64,000 nt of DNA from Oscillospiraceae bacterium (GTDB lineage: Bacteria; Bacillota; Clostridia; Oscillospirales; Oscillospiraceae): contig WQWL01000002.1 of assembly GCA_009785345.1 (NCBI GenBank), positions 61,426 to 125,425 of the forward strand, given 5' to 3'. The notes under the pieces were generated by a model. That model saw only the letters and a list, made by a program, of their open reading frames with translations, ran no database searches and had not been told where the DNA came from. Shown here piece by piece: positions 56,412-64,000 of this stretch (its first letter is position 1; the number at the start of each line of letters is the position of its first letter). Position numbers and translations under genes: made by a program.

Positions 56412-56440
56412 ATCATATTCATCATATGGCAAGATGTCAA
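56412..56440 (-). promoter_or_regulatory. Promoter of the toxin operon
   Basis: Minus-strand TTGACA, 17 bp, TATGAT: a perfect -35 and near-perfect -10, with a ~65-nt leader to the small partner gene. The strongest constitutive-looking promoter seen in the window. Confidence 0.7.
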
Positions 56441-56520
56441 GAATTTTGTTTCAGCACACTAGAACTATGGCATATTAGCTGTTCTTTTCGAGTGTTGTTA
56501 ACCAATTGTTCACAATTAGC

Positions 56521-56565
56521 GAATGCATAATAATGTGTATACAAACATCACATTATCATGCATTC
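56521..56565. terminator. 17-bp inverted repeat between the ParB-like gene and the toxin operon
   Basis: GAATGCATAATAATGTG / CACATTATCATGCATTC, 17-bp arms with one mismatch and an 11-nt loop, 48 bp after the ParB-like stop. No U-run follows, so this could also be an operator or recombination site. Confidence 0.5.
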
Positions 56566-56612
56566 ATTATTGGAATTTTGCTGTTGTTTGAATTAACAGT
56601 CTCACACTCAAA

Positions 56613-57413
56613 CTATATACTCTTGTACAAATCTTCCAACATTCCAATGTACTGCTTTAAAGCTGTGCGTACAGATTCGGTATCATCGTCTTTTGCATAA
56701 TCTCTTAGCATATGACGAAACTCTTTTGTCATTTTACTAAACTGCACTTCCCACTCTCGCATCTCACCGGAGCCTATTGCTCCGGTTTTTCCGCTTTCAA
56801 ATGTTCCGTCTTTGATTTTATCAACGACAGCAGATATATCTTCATCTTTGCTTGTTGATAATTCTTGTAACTGTCGTCTGCTGATATGAGTTTTACCGGA
56901 GAGTATATCCATTTTCACATCAGGTGATATTTCACCTATGGCGCTTATGGCGTTTGCGACTTGTGAATCTCTTGAAATTGTACTGTGAGATACGTTATAT
57001 ATTTCTGCCAATCGAGCCGCAGTGCTGGATTGAAAAACCTCATTTTGAGGTTTTTCATTTTCCTGCACAAATTGATTGTTTCTACCTTGTATTTTCTTGT
57101 CCGTATTGTAGTGCAAACCACGATAAAAGCTCAACTGCAAAGGATTTAGGTTTCGTCGCGATACCTGCGTTGATATAATCCAGATGAGAACGTCATCTCT
57201 GGAATCGAATTCCATGTCAACAGTATTAATCGGCAAATCATGTTTTTGCAGAATACTATATCTGTTATGCCCGTCAATTAGTATGCCGTTCCACAAGACC
57301 AAAGGCTCACGACAGCCGTATTCCAGTATGTTTTCTTCAAGCCATGCGTATGTCTGTTCGTCAAGTTTCGGTAAGATACGTTCAAACTCTTCGTCTATGA
57401 TTATTTCTAGCAT
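56613..57413 (-). CDS. ParB/Spo0J-like N-terminal domain protein
   Basis: A 266-residue protein. The N-terminal ParB/sulfiredoxin-like fold includes NGILIDGHNRYSIL (GHxR-type motif). A helix-turn-helix region follows (TAARLAEIYNVSHSTISRDSQVANAI), then ISRRQLQELSTS and a C-terminal coiled region. It is not the chromosomal ParB: no parA is adjacent and it lacks the GERR box. Similar stand-alone proteins occur on mobile elements and act as regulators or CTP-dependent DNA binders. GGAG nine bases before ATG 57413 sets the start. A MerR-type promoter drives it. Confidence 0.75.
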   Translation of the reverse strand: MLEIIIDEEFERILPKLDEQTYAWLEENILEYGCREPLVLWNGILIDGHNRYSILQKHDLPINTVDMEFDSRDDVLIWIISTQVSRRNLNPLQLSFYRGLHYNTDKKIQGRNNQFVQENEKPQNEVFQSSTAARLAEIYNVSHSTISRDSQVANAISAIGEISPDVKMDILSGKTHISRRQLQELSTSKDEDISAVVDKIKDGTFESGKTGAIGSGEMREWEVQFSKMTKEFRHMLRDYAKDDDTESVRTALKQYIGMLEDLYKSI

Positions 57414-57453
57414 AATTATGTTCTCCATTCGCTCAATATAATGTATTTATTAC

Positions 57454-57484
57454 ATTATAAACCTTCAAGTAACTTGAAGGTCAA
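57454..57484 (-). promoter_or_regulatory. MerR-type promoter with operator palindrome
   Basis: Minus strand TTGACC, 19 bp, TATAAT. The over-long 19-bp spacer is filled by the palindrome ACCTTCAAGT-A-ACTTGAAGGT (57461-57481), the classic CTTCAAGTT-ACTTGAAG operator of MerR-family activators, which untwist such spacers. The leader to the ParB-like ATG is ~34 nt. No MerR gene lies nearby. Confidence 0.75.
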
Positions 57485-57588
57485 GTGCTTTTTGAGAAAA
57501 TATTCTTATACGATAAGGGACAGCTATTATGATAACGAGAACAGTTTTCATTCTCTATAATTTCATCAAAAAGCTACCTTCTAAACTA

Positions 57589-57617
57589 TTGCGATTTCTA
57601 CTCAGGTAGGCTATACT
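57589..57617 (+). promoter_or_regulatory. Promoter of the Septu operon
   Basis: TTGCGA, 17 bp, TATACT, about 30 nt upstream of the ptuA leader and its GGAGGG ribosome binding site. A short CTAC-TCAG-GTAG inverted repeat sits inside the spacer. Confidence 0.55.
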
Positions 57618-57652
57618 TAAATACATTCCAAGCAGTAAAATGGAGGGCGATT

Positions 57653-58948
57653 ATGAGATTAAACTGGATGCAACTGAAAAACTTTCGTTGTTTTGAAACC
57701 CTTGACATTACCTTCAAGGAAAGGATGTCTGTAATTGTCGGCATAAATGGCGCGGGTAAATCTTCTGTTTTAGACGCAGCAAGTATTGCAATTGGTTCTA
57801 TGTTGCTTGGTATAGACGGAGTATGGTCATCGGGGATTCTGTCTGATGATGTACGATATGTCTCTTATCATGCCGGTAGTAAACTAGATTTGCAGCCACA
57901 ATTTCCTGTAACGATTACCGCAGACGGTGAGTTGCAAGGGGAAGAGGTTCGCTGGTCTCGCTCGTTACGGGGAGAAAATGGCAAAACGACAAGTGTTGAT
58001 GCGAAACAGTTGTCTAATATTTCAGCAAATATGCAAAAAAAGATACGACGAGGTAATATGTCGGTGGTTATTCCGCTTATCTCGTACTACAGCACAGGGC
58101 GACTCTGGGCAAAGAGGCATCAAAAGAAAAGCGGTTTAAAGCACATTCAAAGTACAGGCAGATTTTCAGGCTACTTCGGTTGCCTTGATACAAAGGCGAA
58201 TGAACAATTGCTCATGAAATGGTTTGAAGAAATGACTATGATTGAGCTTCAAGAAAGACGCACGATTCCCGAACTGTCTGCAGTAAGGGGTGCAATTGAA
58301 AAGTTTTATACACGTATGACCAATCATACAAATGTTGAGTTTCACTTCCGCCTTGCAACAAAAATGCTTGAGTTTGAGTATACTAACGAGTATGGCGATC
58401 GATGCAAAGTACCTTTGAAGGATCTGAGCGATGGATATCAAAACACGCTCAATATGATTGCCGACATCGCATATAGGATGGCTACTTTGAATCCTCAACT
58501 ACTAGAGAATGTAATTGAGGAAACACCCGGCATTGTTTTGATTGACGAGGTTGACCTGCATTTACACCCGACATGGCAACAACGAATCTTGCACGACTTA
58601 ATGGAAATTTTTCCAAAGGTACAGTTTATTGTTACAACCCACGCCCCTGCGGTAATCCAGTCAATCCAAACAGAAAGCCTAATTATTTTAGACCATTCAC
58701 AAACCTTCGAACCCCCAATCCCAACATATGGACGAGATGCGAACTCTGTATTATCCATTATTATGGGAACAAGCACGCGTCCAAAAGAAGTGCAAGATAA
58801 ATTCAAGGAACTGGACAATGCACTATCGGAGAGTGACCTTGAAAAAGCTAGGGTTCTATTATCAGGCTTGGAAGATCAGATTGGGGACGGTGACCCAGAT
58901 TTAATCGCTGCCCGAATTTCCTTAGAGCTTGAGGAGTGGGAGGACTGA
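57653..58948 (+). CDS. ptuA: Septu system ATPase PtuA-like
   Basis: A 431-residue RecF/SMC-like AAA ATPase. Walker A GINGAGKSS at residues 30-38, signature LSDGYQNTL, Walker B GIVLIDEVDLHLHPTWQ and the H-loop FIVTTHAPAVIQS; the C-terminal helical tail (LDNALSESDLEKARVLL) is typical of PtuA-like ATPases. In Septu, PtuA forms a complex with the HNH nuclease PtuB and restricts phages by nucleic acid cleavage. ptuB starts 3 bp after this stop. GGAGGG before the ATG. No reverse transcriptase or msr/msd is present, so this is not a retron. Confidence 0.85.
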   Translation: MRLNWMQLKNFRCFETLDITFKERMSVIVGINGAGKSSVLDAASIAIGSMLLGIDGVWSSGILSDDVRYVSYHAGSKLDLQPQFPVTITADGELQGEEVRWSRSLRGENGKTTSVDAKQLSNISANMQKKIRRGNMSVVIPLISYYSTGRLWAKRHQKKSGLKHIQSTGRFSGYFGCLDTKANEQLLMKWFEEMTMIELQERRTIPELSAVRGAIEKFYTRMTNHTNVEFHFRLATKMLEFEYTNEYGDRCKVPLKDLSDGYQNTLNMIADIAYRMATLNPQLLENVIEETPGIVLIDEVDLHLHPTWQQRILHDLMEIFPKVQFIVTTHAPAVIQSIQTESLIILDHSQTFEPPIPTYGRDANSVLSIIMGTSTRPKEVQDKFKELDNALSESDLEKARVLLSGLEDQIGDGDPDLIAARISLELEEWED

Positions 58949-58951
58949 GCC

Positions 58952-59590
58952 GTGATTGTAATAAACAAACGTTCTGGCGAGCCTCCAGAATTATCGCGAT
59001 ATCGCAAAACAATGGGTGCTACATATGATGACCTCAAAGGAGACCCAAAACAGAAAGTAAGGGAAAGCCTTGTGAAAGAACAGGGTGGTATCTGTGCATA
59101 CTGTATGAAACGGATTCAAGCGACAAGTGAAGACATGAAAATTGAACACTATCTACCGAAAGCGAAAAAAGAATTTCGAGATAAAGAATTATGCTATCAG
59201 AACATGCTTGCTGTTTGTTATGGAAACGAGAAAATCCCGGATACAGATAAAACCTGTGATACTAGTAAGCAATATGAAATGCTCACCATCAACCCGATAT
59301 CAGGATATGGAATATCAAAAATCAAGTACAAACCAATAAGCGGAGAAATTTATTCTGAAGACTCTGAAATCCAACATGATCTCAATTACACACTAAATCT
59401 AAATTTCATATGGTTAAAGCAAAGTCGAAAAGCTGCATTGGATGCATTAAAAAAGATGCTAAATGACAAATATAAAGGGGATTGGAAATTGATTGCCCAC
59501 AAATGGCATAATAAATATCAAACAGCTAATCCCAAGCAGGAATATGTTGGAATTTTGTTGTGGTATCTGCAAAAATTCGCGAATCGATAG
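58952..59590 (+). CDS. ptuB: Septu system HNH nuclease PtuB-like
   Basis: A 212-residue HNH protein of the TIGR02646-like group. Zinc/HNH elements: CAYC (Cys48, Cys51), the catalytic KIEHYLPK (His66), NMLAVCYGN and the second Cys pair ending CDTSK. It is the effector nuclease of the PtuAB pair. The start codon is GTG, preceded by GGGAGG at the end of ptuA. No further defence gene follows; the next 460 bp are non-coding up to nusA. Confidence 0.85.
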   Translation: MIVINKRSGEPPELSRYRKTMGATYDDLKGDPKQKVRESLVKEQGGICAYCMKRIQATSEDMKIEHYLPKAKKEFRDKELCYQNMLAVCYGNEKIPDTDKTCDTSKQYEMLTINPISGYGISKIKYKPISGEIYSEDSEIQHDLNYTLNLNFIWLKQSRKAALDALKKMLNDKYKGDWKLIAHKWHNKYQTANPKQEYVGILLWYLQKFANR

Positions 59591-59822
59591 GTATTCCTTA
59601 TCATGGTTCGTGCATGAAATATATTACGGAATTGGAGTTGTAAAGAAATTGGGTGAAATCACCTCCTGGCATAGCATTAAGGACATACGTGGAGCGTTTT
59701 TCATTTCATTGGTATAATACAAATCACAGGCTAAACATAGATATTTTTGCTAATCTTATTAACGTTCAATATTATGATTAGTATAAAATGCAGATTGAAA
59801 CCCAAAATCGCGCACAAAAGTC

Positions 59823-59851
59823 TTGCAATTGCAAGAAATACGTGATAATAT
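59823..59851 (+). promoter_or_regulatory. Promoter upstream of the nusA operon leader
   Basis: TTGCAA, 17 bp, TAATAT. It starts a transcript of roughly 115 nt that ends in the terminator at 59949-59972 or reads through to nusA. The preceding 230 bp after ptuB hold no gene I can support. Confidence 0.5.
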
Positions 59852-59857
59852 GCCAAT

Positions 59858-59972
59858 TGTGATACTGCTGTGCACGTTTGTTGCGCATTGCGTGGTCACG
59901 AACGCTGTGAACATATCCTTGAATATATGTACACATGCGAGTCCTGATGAGTGGGATCCCCCACTCTTTTTT
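59858..59972 (+). ncRNA. Structured leader / attenuator RNA before nusA
   Basis: Between a good promoter and a good terminator lies ~115 nt with several hairpins: CGTTTGT/ACGAACG (one wobble), ACATAT/ATATGT, then the terminator stem. It matches no RNA class I know: no T-box, SRP, 6S or tmRNA landmarks were found. It may be a transcription attenuator controlling nusA-infB or a stand-alone small RNA. Confidence 0.35.
59949..59972 (+). terminator. Intrinsic terminator in the nusA leader
   Basis: GAGTGGG-ATCC-CCCACTC followed by TTTTTT: a complete rho-independent terminator located 88 bp before the nusA start and downstream of its likely promoter, hence a candidate attenuator. Confidence 0.75.
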
Positions 59973-60059
59973 CTGCGAATATGTGAAAAAGTAAAATTCA
60001 ACGATGATTTAACATATTTATGGTCATTATAATGAGATTACGACGAAGGAGTAATGAAT

Positions 60060-61112
60060 ATGAACGCCGATTTTTTCTCTGCTATAGCGGATATTGAAAA
60101 GGAAAAAGGAATACCACAATCATACATGCTTGAGAAGATTGAGCATGCACTCTTGGCCGCCTTAAAAAAAGACTATCCTGAATATGCTGATTGTGCACGT
60201 GTAATCCTGGATCCTGTTGAAAAAACAGTTGATATGTTTTTCCAAAAAGAAGTGGTGGAGGAAATTGAAAACCCCAACACGCAATACACCCTAGAACAAG
60301 CACATGAAATTAAAAAAGACGCCGAAGTCGGCGATTTTATTAACGAACCTGTCGACACAACTAAGTTTGGACGTATTGCGGCACAAGCTGCAAAGCAAGT
60401 TATTATACAAGGTATTCGTGAAGCTGAAAGAAATATCGTATATGATGAATTCACTTCAAAAGAGCATGAAATATTATCAGGTGTCGTTACAAGGATTGAC
60501 CCGCGCACCGGCGGTGTTTCTATACAAATAGGTTCAAGCTCCGAACATACTGAAGCAATGCTTTCACATGGAGAGCGTATACCTACTGAACCTCTGAACG
60601 ATGGAGATAGAATAAAGGTTTATGTAATAGAAGTAAAAAAATCTACACGCGGTCCACAAATACTTATTTCAAGAACCCATCCCGGACTTGTAAAACGTTT
60701 ATTTGAACTTGAAGTGCCTGAAATTCATGATGGTATTGTTGAAATAAAAAGCATCGCTCGTGAAGCCGGCAATCGTACCAAGATAGCTGTTGACACAAAC
60801 GACCCTGATGTTGAGCCAATTGGCGCATGTGTTGGTTCAAAGGGCGCACGTGTAAATGCAATTGTCGACGAACTCGGTGGTGAGAAAATTGATATCGTAA
60901 GATATAGCGACGACCCGACTGAGTATATTGCATCTGCTCTTGCACCATCTGAAGTCGTCGAAGTAACAATGAATGAAGACGGGAAATCCTGTCGTATCAT
61001 AGTGCCTGACAGTCAACTGTCTTTGGCAATTGGTAAAGAAGGTCAAAACGTCCGTCTCGCTGCAAGACTTACTGGATATAAGATTGATATTAAACCTGAA
61101 AGTCAGGCGTAA
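60060..61112 (+). CDS. nusA: Transcription termination/antitermination protein NusA
   Basis: Binds RNA polymerase and RNA in elongation, pausing and termination. Order: N-terminal polymerase-binding domain, S1 domain (SGVVTRIDPRTGGVSIQIG), KH1 (EPIGACVGSKGARVNAIVDELGGEKIDIV) and KH2 (LAIGKEGQNVRLAARLTGYKIDI). No C-terminal acidic repeats, normal for Gram-positives. AAGGAG is 8 nt before ATG 60060 but only 2 nt before the track's ATG 60054. rimP, which normally precedes nusA, is absent here. Confidence 0.95.
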   Translation: MNADFFSAIADIEKEKGIPQSYMLEKIEHALLAALKKDYPEYADCARVILDPVEKTVDMFFQKEVVEEIENPNTQYTLEQAHEIKKDAEVGDFINEPVDTTKFGRIAAQAAKQVIIQGIREAERNIVYDEFTSKEHEILSGVVTRIDPRTGGVSIQIGSSSEHTEAMLSHGERIPTEPLNDGDRIKVYVIEVKKSTRGPQILISRTHPGLVKRLFELEVPEIHDGIVEIKSIAREAGNRTKIAVDTNDPDVEPIGACVGSKGARVNAIVDELGGEKIDIVRYSDDPTEYIASALAPSEVVEVTMNEDGKSCRIIVPDSQLSLAIGKEGQNVRLAARLTGYKIDIKPESQA

Positions 61113-61130
61113 GATATATAGGAGATTGTT

Positions 61131-61385
61131 TTGTCAAAGAAAACGCCGATGCGTATGTGCCTTGGTTGCCGTGAAATGAAAGAAAAGAGCCAACTCGTTC
61201 GTATAGTCAAATCACCCGACGGTGAAGTGTCTGTTGATGCTATCGGAAAGAAACCCGGGCGTGGTGCATATTTATGCCGTGATTCAAATTGCTTTAAGCG
61301 AGTTGCAAAATCTGGAGCAATTTCAAGAGCGCTTAAAACTTCGATATCTGAAAGTATACTAGCACATCACATTTTAAATAACTAA
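61131..61385 (+). CDS. rnpM: RNase P modulator RnpM (YlxR family)
   Basis: An 84-residue basic protein with MRMCLGCREMKEKSQLVRIV and the YlxR core GRGAYLCRDSNCF. The family member of Bacillus subtilis binds and modulates RNase P RNA. The start is TTG, preceded by GGAG with 6-nt spacing. It lies 18 bp after nusA, the conserved order. Confidence 0.93.
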   Translation: MSKKTPMRMCLGCREMKEKSQLVRIVKSPDGEVSVDAIGKKPGRGAYLCRDSNCFKRVAKSGAISRALKTSISESILAHHILNN

Positions 61386-61386
61386 C

Positions 61387-61496
61387 TTTCTCTGCCAGTC
61401 TTTTTGCCGCAATACTGCGTTGTTCGTCAGTTAAATACCAATGGGTATTCGCCCTCCTCACGCCTTATATTGCAACAAAATCCCTTGGCATATAAA
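61387..61496. repeat. 110-bp inverted-repeat element inside the nusA operon
   Basis: The left half (TTTCTCTGCCA..TTTTGCCGCAATA..AAATACC) is mirrored imperfectly by the right half (GGTATTCGCC..TATTGCAACAAAA..TGGCATATAAA), so the whole forms one long hairpin. It starts 1 bp after the rnpM stop and lies within an otherwise tight operon. Sequence differs from the two ~160-bp elements, so it is a second family. Confidence 0.62.
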
Positions 61497-61587
61497 GCCA
61501 CTTATTTAAAATGTAATGCGCCAGAAACACTAAGCGAATCAGTAATTGACCCCTAACTCATCCTGAAACAGAAAATGGAGAACATAT

Positions 61588-61926
61588 ATGGATCGTTGTC
61601 TATCCATTCTGGGAATGGCAAAAAAAGCGGGATATCTCGCTGTCGGCGGTGAAGCCGTCGCGTTAGCTGCTCGACACAGAAAAGCCAGATTAATTATTAC
61701 GGCAAGCGATGCTTCCGCTTCCTCAGTTAGACGAGCGAAGTCCGGAGCTGAGTCGGGTGGATCAAAATATATCGCTGTACCATACACAATGTTTGAGCTC
61801 GGTAACGTTGCGGGACGCGGTTCTCCTGGCACCATAGCGTTTCTTGACAAAGGCTTAGCAGAAAGTTTTACAAAAAGATTGGCAGAGAATGCAAAGGAGG
61901 TAGATGCATATGAGCACAATGTTTAA
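61588..61926 (+). CDS. rplGA: L7Ae-family RNA-binding protein (YlxQ/RplGA)
   Basis: A 112-residue protein with the L7Ae/L30e fold: LGMAKKAGYLAVGGEAV at the N-terminus and ARLIITASDAS, then YTMFELGNVAGRG. Homologues bind kink-turn RNA. GGAG 7 nt before the ATG. It overlaps infB by 17 bp, and infB's ribosome binding site lies in its 3' end. Confidence 0.9.
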   Translation: MDRCLSILGMAKKAGYLAVGGEAVALAARHRKARLIITASDASASSVRRAKSGAESGGSKYIAVPYTMFELGNVAGRGSPGTIAFLDKGLAESFTKRLAENAKEVDAYEHNV

Positions 61927-64000
61927 GTATAGAGTCCACGAAGTCGCAAAGGATTTTAAAATCCCTACCAAAAAGGTAAGTGAGATTTTGGAAAAATATG
62001 CGACAAAACCAAAAAACCACATGCATATACTCACTGTCCAAGAGTTGGATATCATTTTTGCATACCTAACTGCCAACAACCAAATTGAAAGTATTGAAGA
62101 GGTTTTTGCTATTGCACCCGTTGAACCGGAAGTCAAGGCAACTGCTGAAAAAACCGCTAAAAAAGCTGCGGCTACTGCAACTCCTGGGGCTGTAGCAACT
62201 GCAGTCCCAGCAGCCAGTGGTGCAACTCCTGAAGCTGATACCGCTGCTCGTAAGCCACAAAAGAAAGTTGACAAACCCTTCATGCCACATAAGACCCCAC
62301 AAAAACGTGTTATTGATACATCAGGTGCAACTATTAACATGTCTAAGTATGACGAACGTCTTGACAATCTTGTACCTGAGCGCGCGGAAAAAATGAGCCG
62401 TGGTAAAGAAAAAATAGTACAAAAAAGGCGCACACCACAACAGTCAATCGCACATGGCGCAAAGAGACGTCAAGAAGAACGCGAAAGAATGCAAAAATTA
62501 CAACTTGAAGTTGCAAAGAAAGCTCCGCTCAAAGTTATGATTCCAAATGAAATCAGTGTTGGCGAGCTTGCTTCACGTATGAAAAAAGCTGGAGCAGAAG
62601 TTGTCCGCCAACTTATAAAGATGGGTGTTATGGCATCTGTATCGGATATAATTGACCATGATACTGCTGCACTCGTTGCTATCGAGCTTGGCTGCAAAGT
62701 TGAGCATGAAGTAGTTGTAACTATTGAAGAGCGTCTAATAGATGATAGTGAAGACACTGATGAAGAACTCGTATCTCGTGCACCTGTAGTCGTCGTCATG
62801 GGTCATGTTGATCACGGCAAAACATCACTTCTCGATAGAATCCGTAAGGAAAGTGTCGCTTCCGGCGAAGCAGGCGGAATAACACAACATATTGGCGCTT
62901 ATCAAACTTCAATTCATGGAAGCCCGATAACATTCCTTGATACTCCCGGACACGAAGCCTTTACAGCCATGCGTGCACGTGGTGCCAGCGTTACTGATAT
63001 AGCTATTCTAATTGTGGCTGCCGATGACGGAATCATGCCACAAACAATTGAGTCCATAAATCACGCGAGAGCTGCATCAATACCTATTATTGTTGCGATA
63101 AATAAAATTGATACAACAGGCGCAAACCCTGATAGAATTACGCAGCAACTCACAGAACATGAACTCGTTCCGGAAGAATGGGGTGGTGAAACAATTGTCT
63201 GCCCGATTTCTGCAAAGACTGGTGAAGGCATCGACCATCTCTTAGAAATGATTATTTTAACATCAGAAATGGGCGAACTGAAAGCCAATCCAAATCGTCT
63301 TGCTCGCGGTACTGTTATTGAAGCAAGACTTGACAAGGGACGCGGTCCTCTTATGACGGTGCTCGTACAAAATGGTACTCTAAAACATGGTGATACAATC
63401 ATCGCAGGTACAGCAGTAGGTAATGTTCGTGTTATGATGACTGATACAGGCGAGCGTATTGAGACTGCCGGTCCATCTGTTCCTGTTGAAATCTCAGGTA
63501 TGTCAGAAGTGCCTGATGCTGGTGATATGTTTAACGTCGTTACTGACGAACGTATGGCAAAAGAGCTTGCTGATCAACGTAAAACAGAAAAACGTGACAT
63601 GTCTGCTAATAAAGTCAGCGTATCCTTGGATGATTTATTCAGCAGAATACAACAAGGTGAGTTAAAAGATCTCAACATCATAGTCAAGGCTGATGTTCAA
63701 GGTAGTGCTGAAGCTATCAAAGCTTCTCTTGAAAAAATAACAAACGAAGAAGTTCGTGTTAGAGTTATCCATTCCGGTGTTGGTGCAATTAATGAATCTG
63801 ACATAATGCTCGCCTCTACAAGTGGTGCTATCATTGTAGGATTTAATGTGCGTCCTGATAACGCCGCAAGGGATAGCGCAGTTCGTAACAATGTTGATAT
63901 GCGTATGTATCGTGTTATCTACGAATGTATCAACGAAATTGAACTAGCGATGAAGGGCATGCTCGCACCAAAATATCAAGAAGTCGTTTATGGCCATGCA
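61910..64000 (+). CDS. infB: Translation initiation factor IF-2 (3' partial)
   Basis: This gene is not in the ORF track because it has no stop before the window ends; I translated 697 codons. It starts [18 protein letters not shown] at ATG 61910, preceded by AAAGGAGG. Order: IF2_N helical domain, an Ala/Lys-rich linker (~70-120), a second IF2_N-like part, then the G domain with [14 protein letters not shown] (G1), TPGHEA (G3) and NKID (G4), followed by the beta-barrel domains. It recruits fMet-tRNA to the 30S subunit. The C-terminal tRNA-binding domain lies beyond the window. Confidence 0.96.
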   Translation, partial: MSTMFKYRVHEVAKDFKIPTKKVSEILEKYATKPKNHMHILTVQELDIIFAYLTANNQIESIEEVFAIAPVEPEVKATAEKTAKKAAATATPGAVATAVPAASGATPEADTAARKPQKKVDKPFMPHKTPQKRVIDTSGATINMSKYDERLDNLVPERAEKMSRGKEKIVQKRRTPQQSIAHGAKRRQEERERMQKLQLEVAKKAPLKVMIPNEISVGELASRMKKAGAEVVRQLIKMGVMASVSDIIDHDTAALVAIELGCKVEHEVVVTIEERLIDDSEDTDEELVSRAPVVVVMGHVDHGKTSLLDRIRKESVASGEAGGITQHIGAYQTSIHGSPITFLDTPGHEAFTAMRARGASVTDIAILIVAADDGIMPQTIESINHARAASIPIIVAINKIDTTGANPDRITQQLTEHELVPEEWGGETIVCPISAKTGEGIDHLLEMIILTSEMGELKANPNRLARGTVIEARLDKGRGPLMTVLVQNGTLKHGDTIIAGTAVGNVRVMMTDTGERIETAGPSVPVEISGMSEVPDAGDMFNVVTDERMAKELADQRKTEKRDMSANKVSVSLDDLFSRIQQGELKDLNIIVKADVQGSAEAIKASLEKITNEEVRVRVIHSGVGAINESDIMLASTSGAIIVGFNVRPDNAARDSAVRNNVDMRMYRVIYECINEIELAMKGMLAPKYQEVVYGHA

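Noticed and set aside
56613-57413. Chromosome-partition ParB
   Set aside because: No parA, no GERR CTP-binding box and no parS-like TGTTTCACGTGAAACA site nearby; it is a stand-alone ParB-like protein.
57653-59590. Retron-associated ATPase-HNH pair
   Set aside because: No reverse transcriptase ORF or msr/msd-like RNA was found on either side; a stand-alone Septu pair fits better.
59591-59717. Protein-like frame (FVHEIYYGIGVVKKLGE) just after ptuB
   Set aside because: It vaguely resembles a KOW-like motif, but the frame has no start of its own and only continues a shadow of ptuB; too weak to call a gene remnant.
59823-60032. 69-residue plus-strand ORF before nusA
   Set aside because: It reads across the leader RNA and its terminator, starts at a TTG inside the -35 box and lacks a ribosome binding site.
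1-64000. CRISPR arrays, rRNA, tRNA, transposases, integrases
   Set aside because: I looked for regular spaced repeats, T-loop-like GGTTCGAATCC blocks and DDE or tyrosine recombinase motifs by eye and found none; short or divergent cases could be missed.

Overview
The window looks like a low-to-mid-GC Gram-positive chromosome, most likely Bacillota, class Clostridia. Evidence: lipobox lipoproteins, the gene orders gdpP-rplI-dnaB, recA-recX-rimO-pgsA and nusA-rnpM-rplGA-infB, strong AGGAGG-type ribosome binding sites, and several TTG starts. The DnaB N-terminus resembles Oscillospirales-type DnaB, but the order is only a guess. No rRNA, tRNA, transposase or CRISPR array was recognised.

Layout. 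(1) 0-2.3 kb, plus strand: a phosphocholine module, made of the 3' part of a LicC-LicA type protein, a LicB-like exporter-fold transporter and a small unknown protein, ending at a bidirectional terminator. (2) 2.4-21.7 kb, minus strand: one long surface-polysaccharide locus. Read in transcription order it has an initiating sugar-phosphate transferase, two GT2 enzymes, dTDP-L-rhamnose synthesis (rfbA, C, B, D), a large membrane GT-C-like protein, an alternating GT2/DUF2304 array, a B12-radical SAM enzyme, a flippase, and two tandem LTA-synthase-like phosphotransferases. The parts match the logic of the streptococcal Group A carbohydrate locus (GacI/GacJ/GacK/GacL/GacH): a rhamnose glycan decorated outside the membrane from undecaprenyl-phosphate sugars and with phospho-polyol groups. 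(3) 21.8-42.1 kb, minus strand: housekeeping genes (amidase, pgsA, rimO, recX, recA, prmC, a DUF1385 protein, a two-component system with a lipoprotein, radA, a solute-binding-like lipoprotein whose lobes appear swapped, ftsH, hpt, tilS, dnaB, rplI, gdpP). (4) 42.2-59.6 kb: an accessory region with a giant secreted two-catalytic-domain GH16 glucanase, a YD-repeat polymorphic toxin with a GIY-YIG nuclease tip plus small partner and candidate immunity gene, a ParB-like gene behind a MerR-type promoter, and a two-gene Septu (PtuA/PtuB) anti-phage system. (5) 59.8-64.0 kb, plus strand: the nusA-rnpM-rplGA-infB translation operon behind a structured leader; infB runs off the window and is missing from the ORF track.

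Between genes there are several long inverted-repeat elements: two related ~160-bp MITE-like copies at 14.7 and 31.6 kb, others at 19.3, 25.95 and 61.4 kb, and a G/C-run repeat (TAGGGG/ACCCTA) that supplies stop codons or N-terminal codons to neighbouring genes. The strongest leads for novelty are the lobe-swapped solute-binding protein, the doubled Gac-like decoration machinery, the orphan MerR-type promoter and the toxin/immunity remnants.
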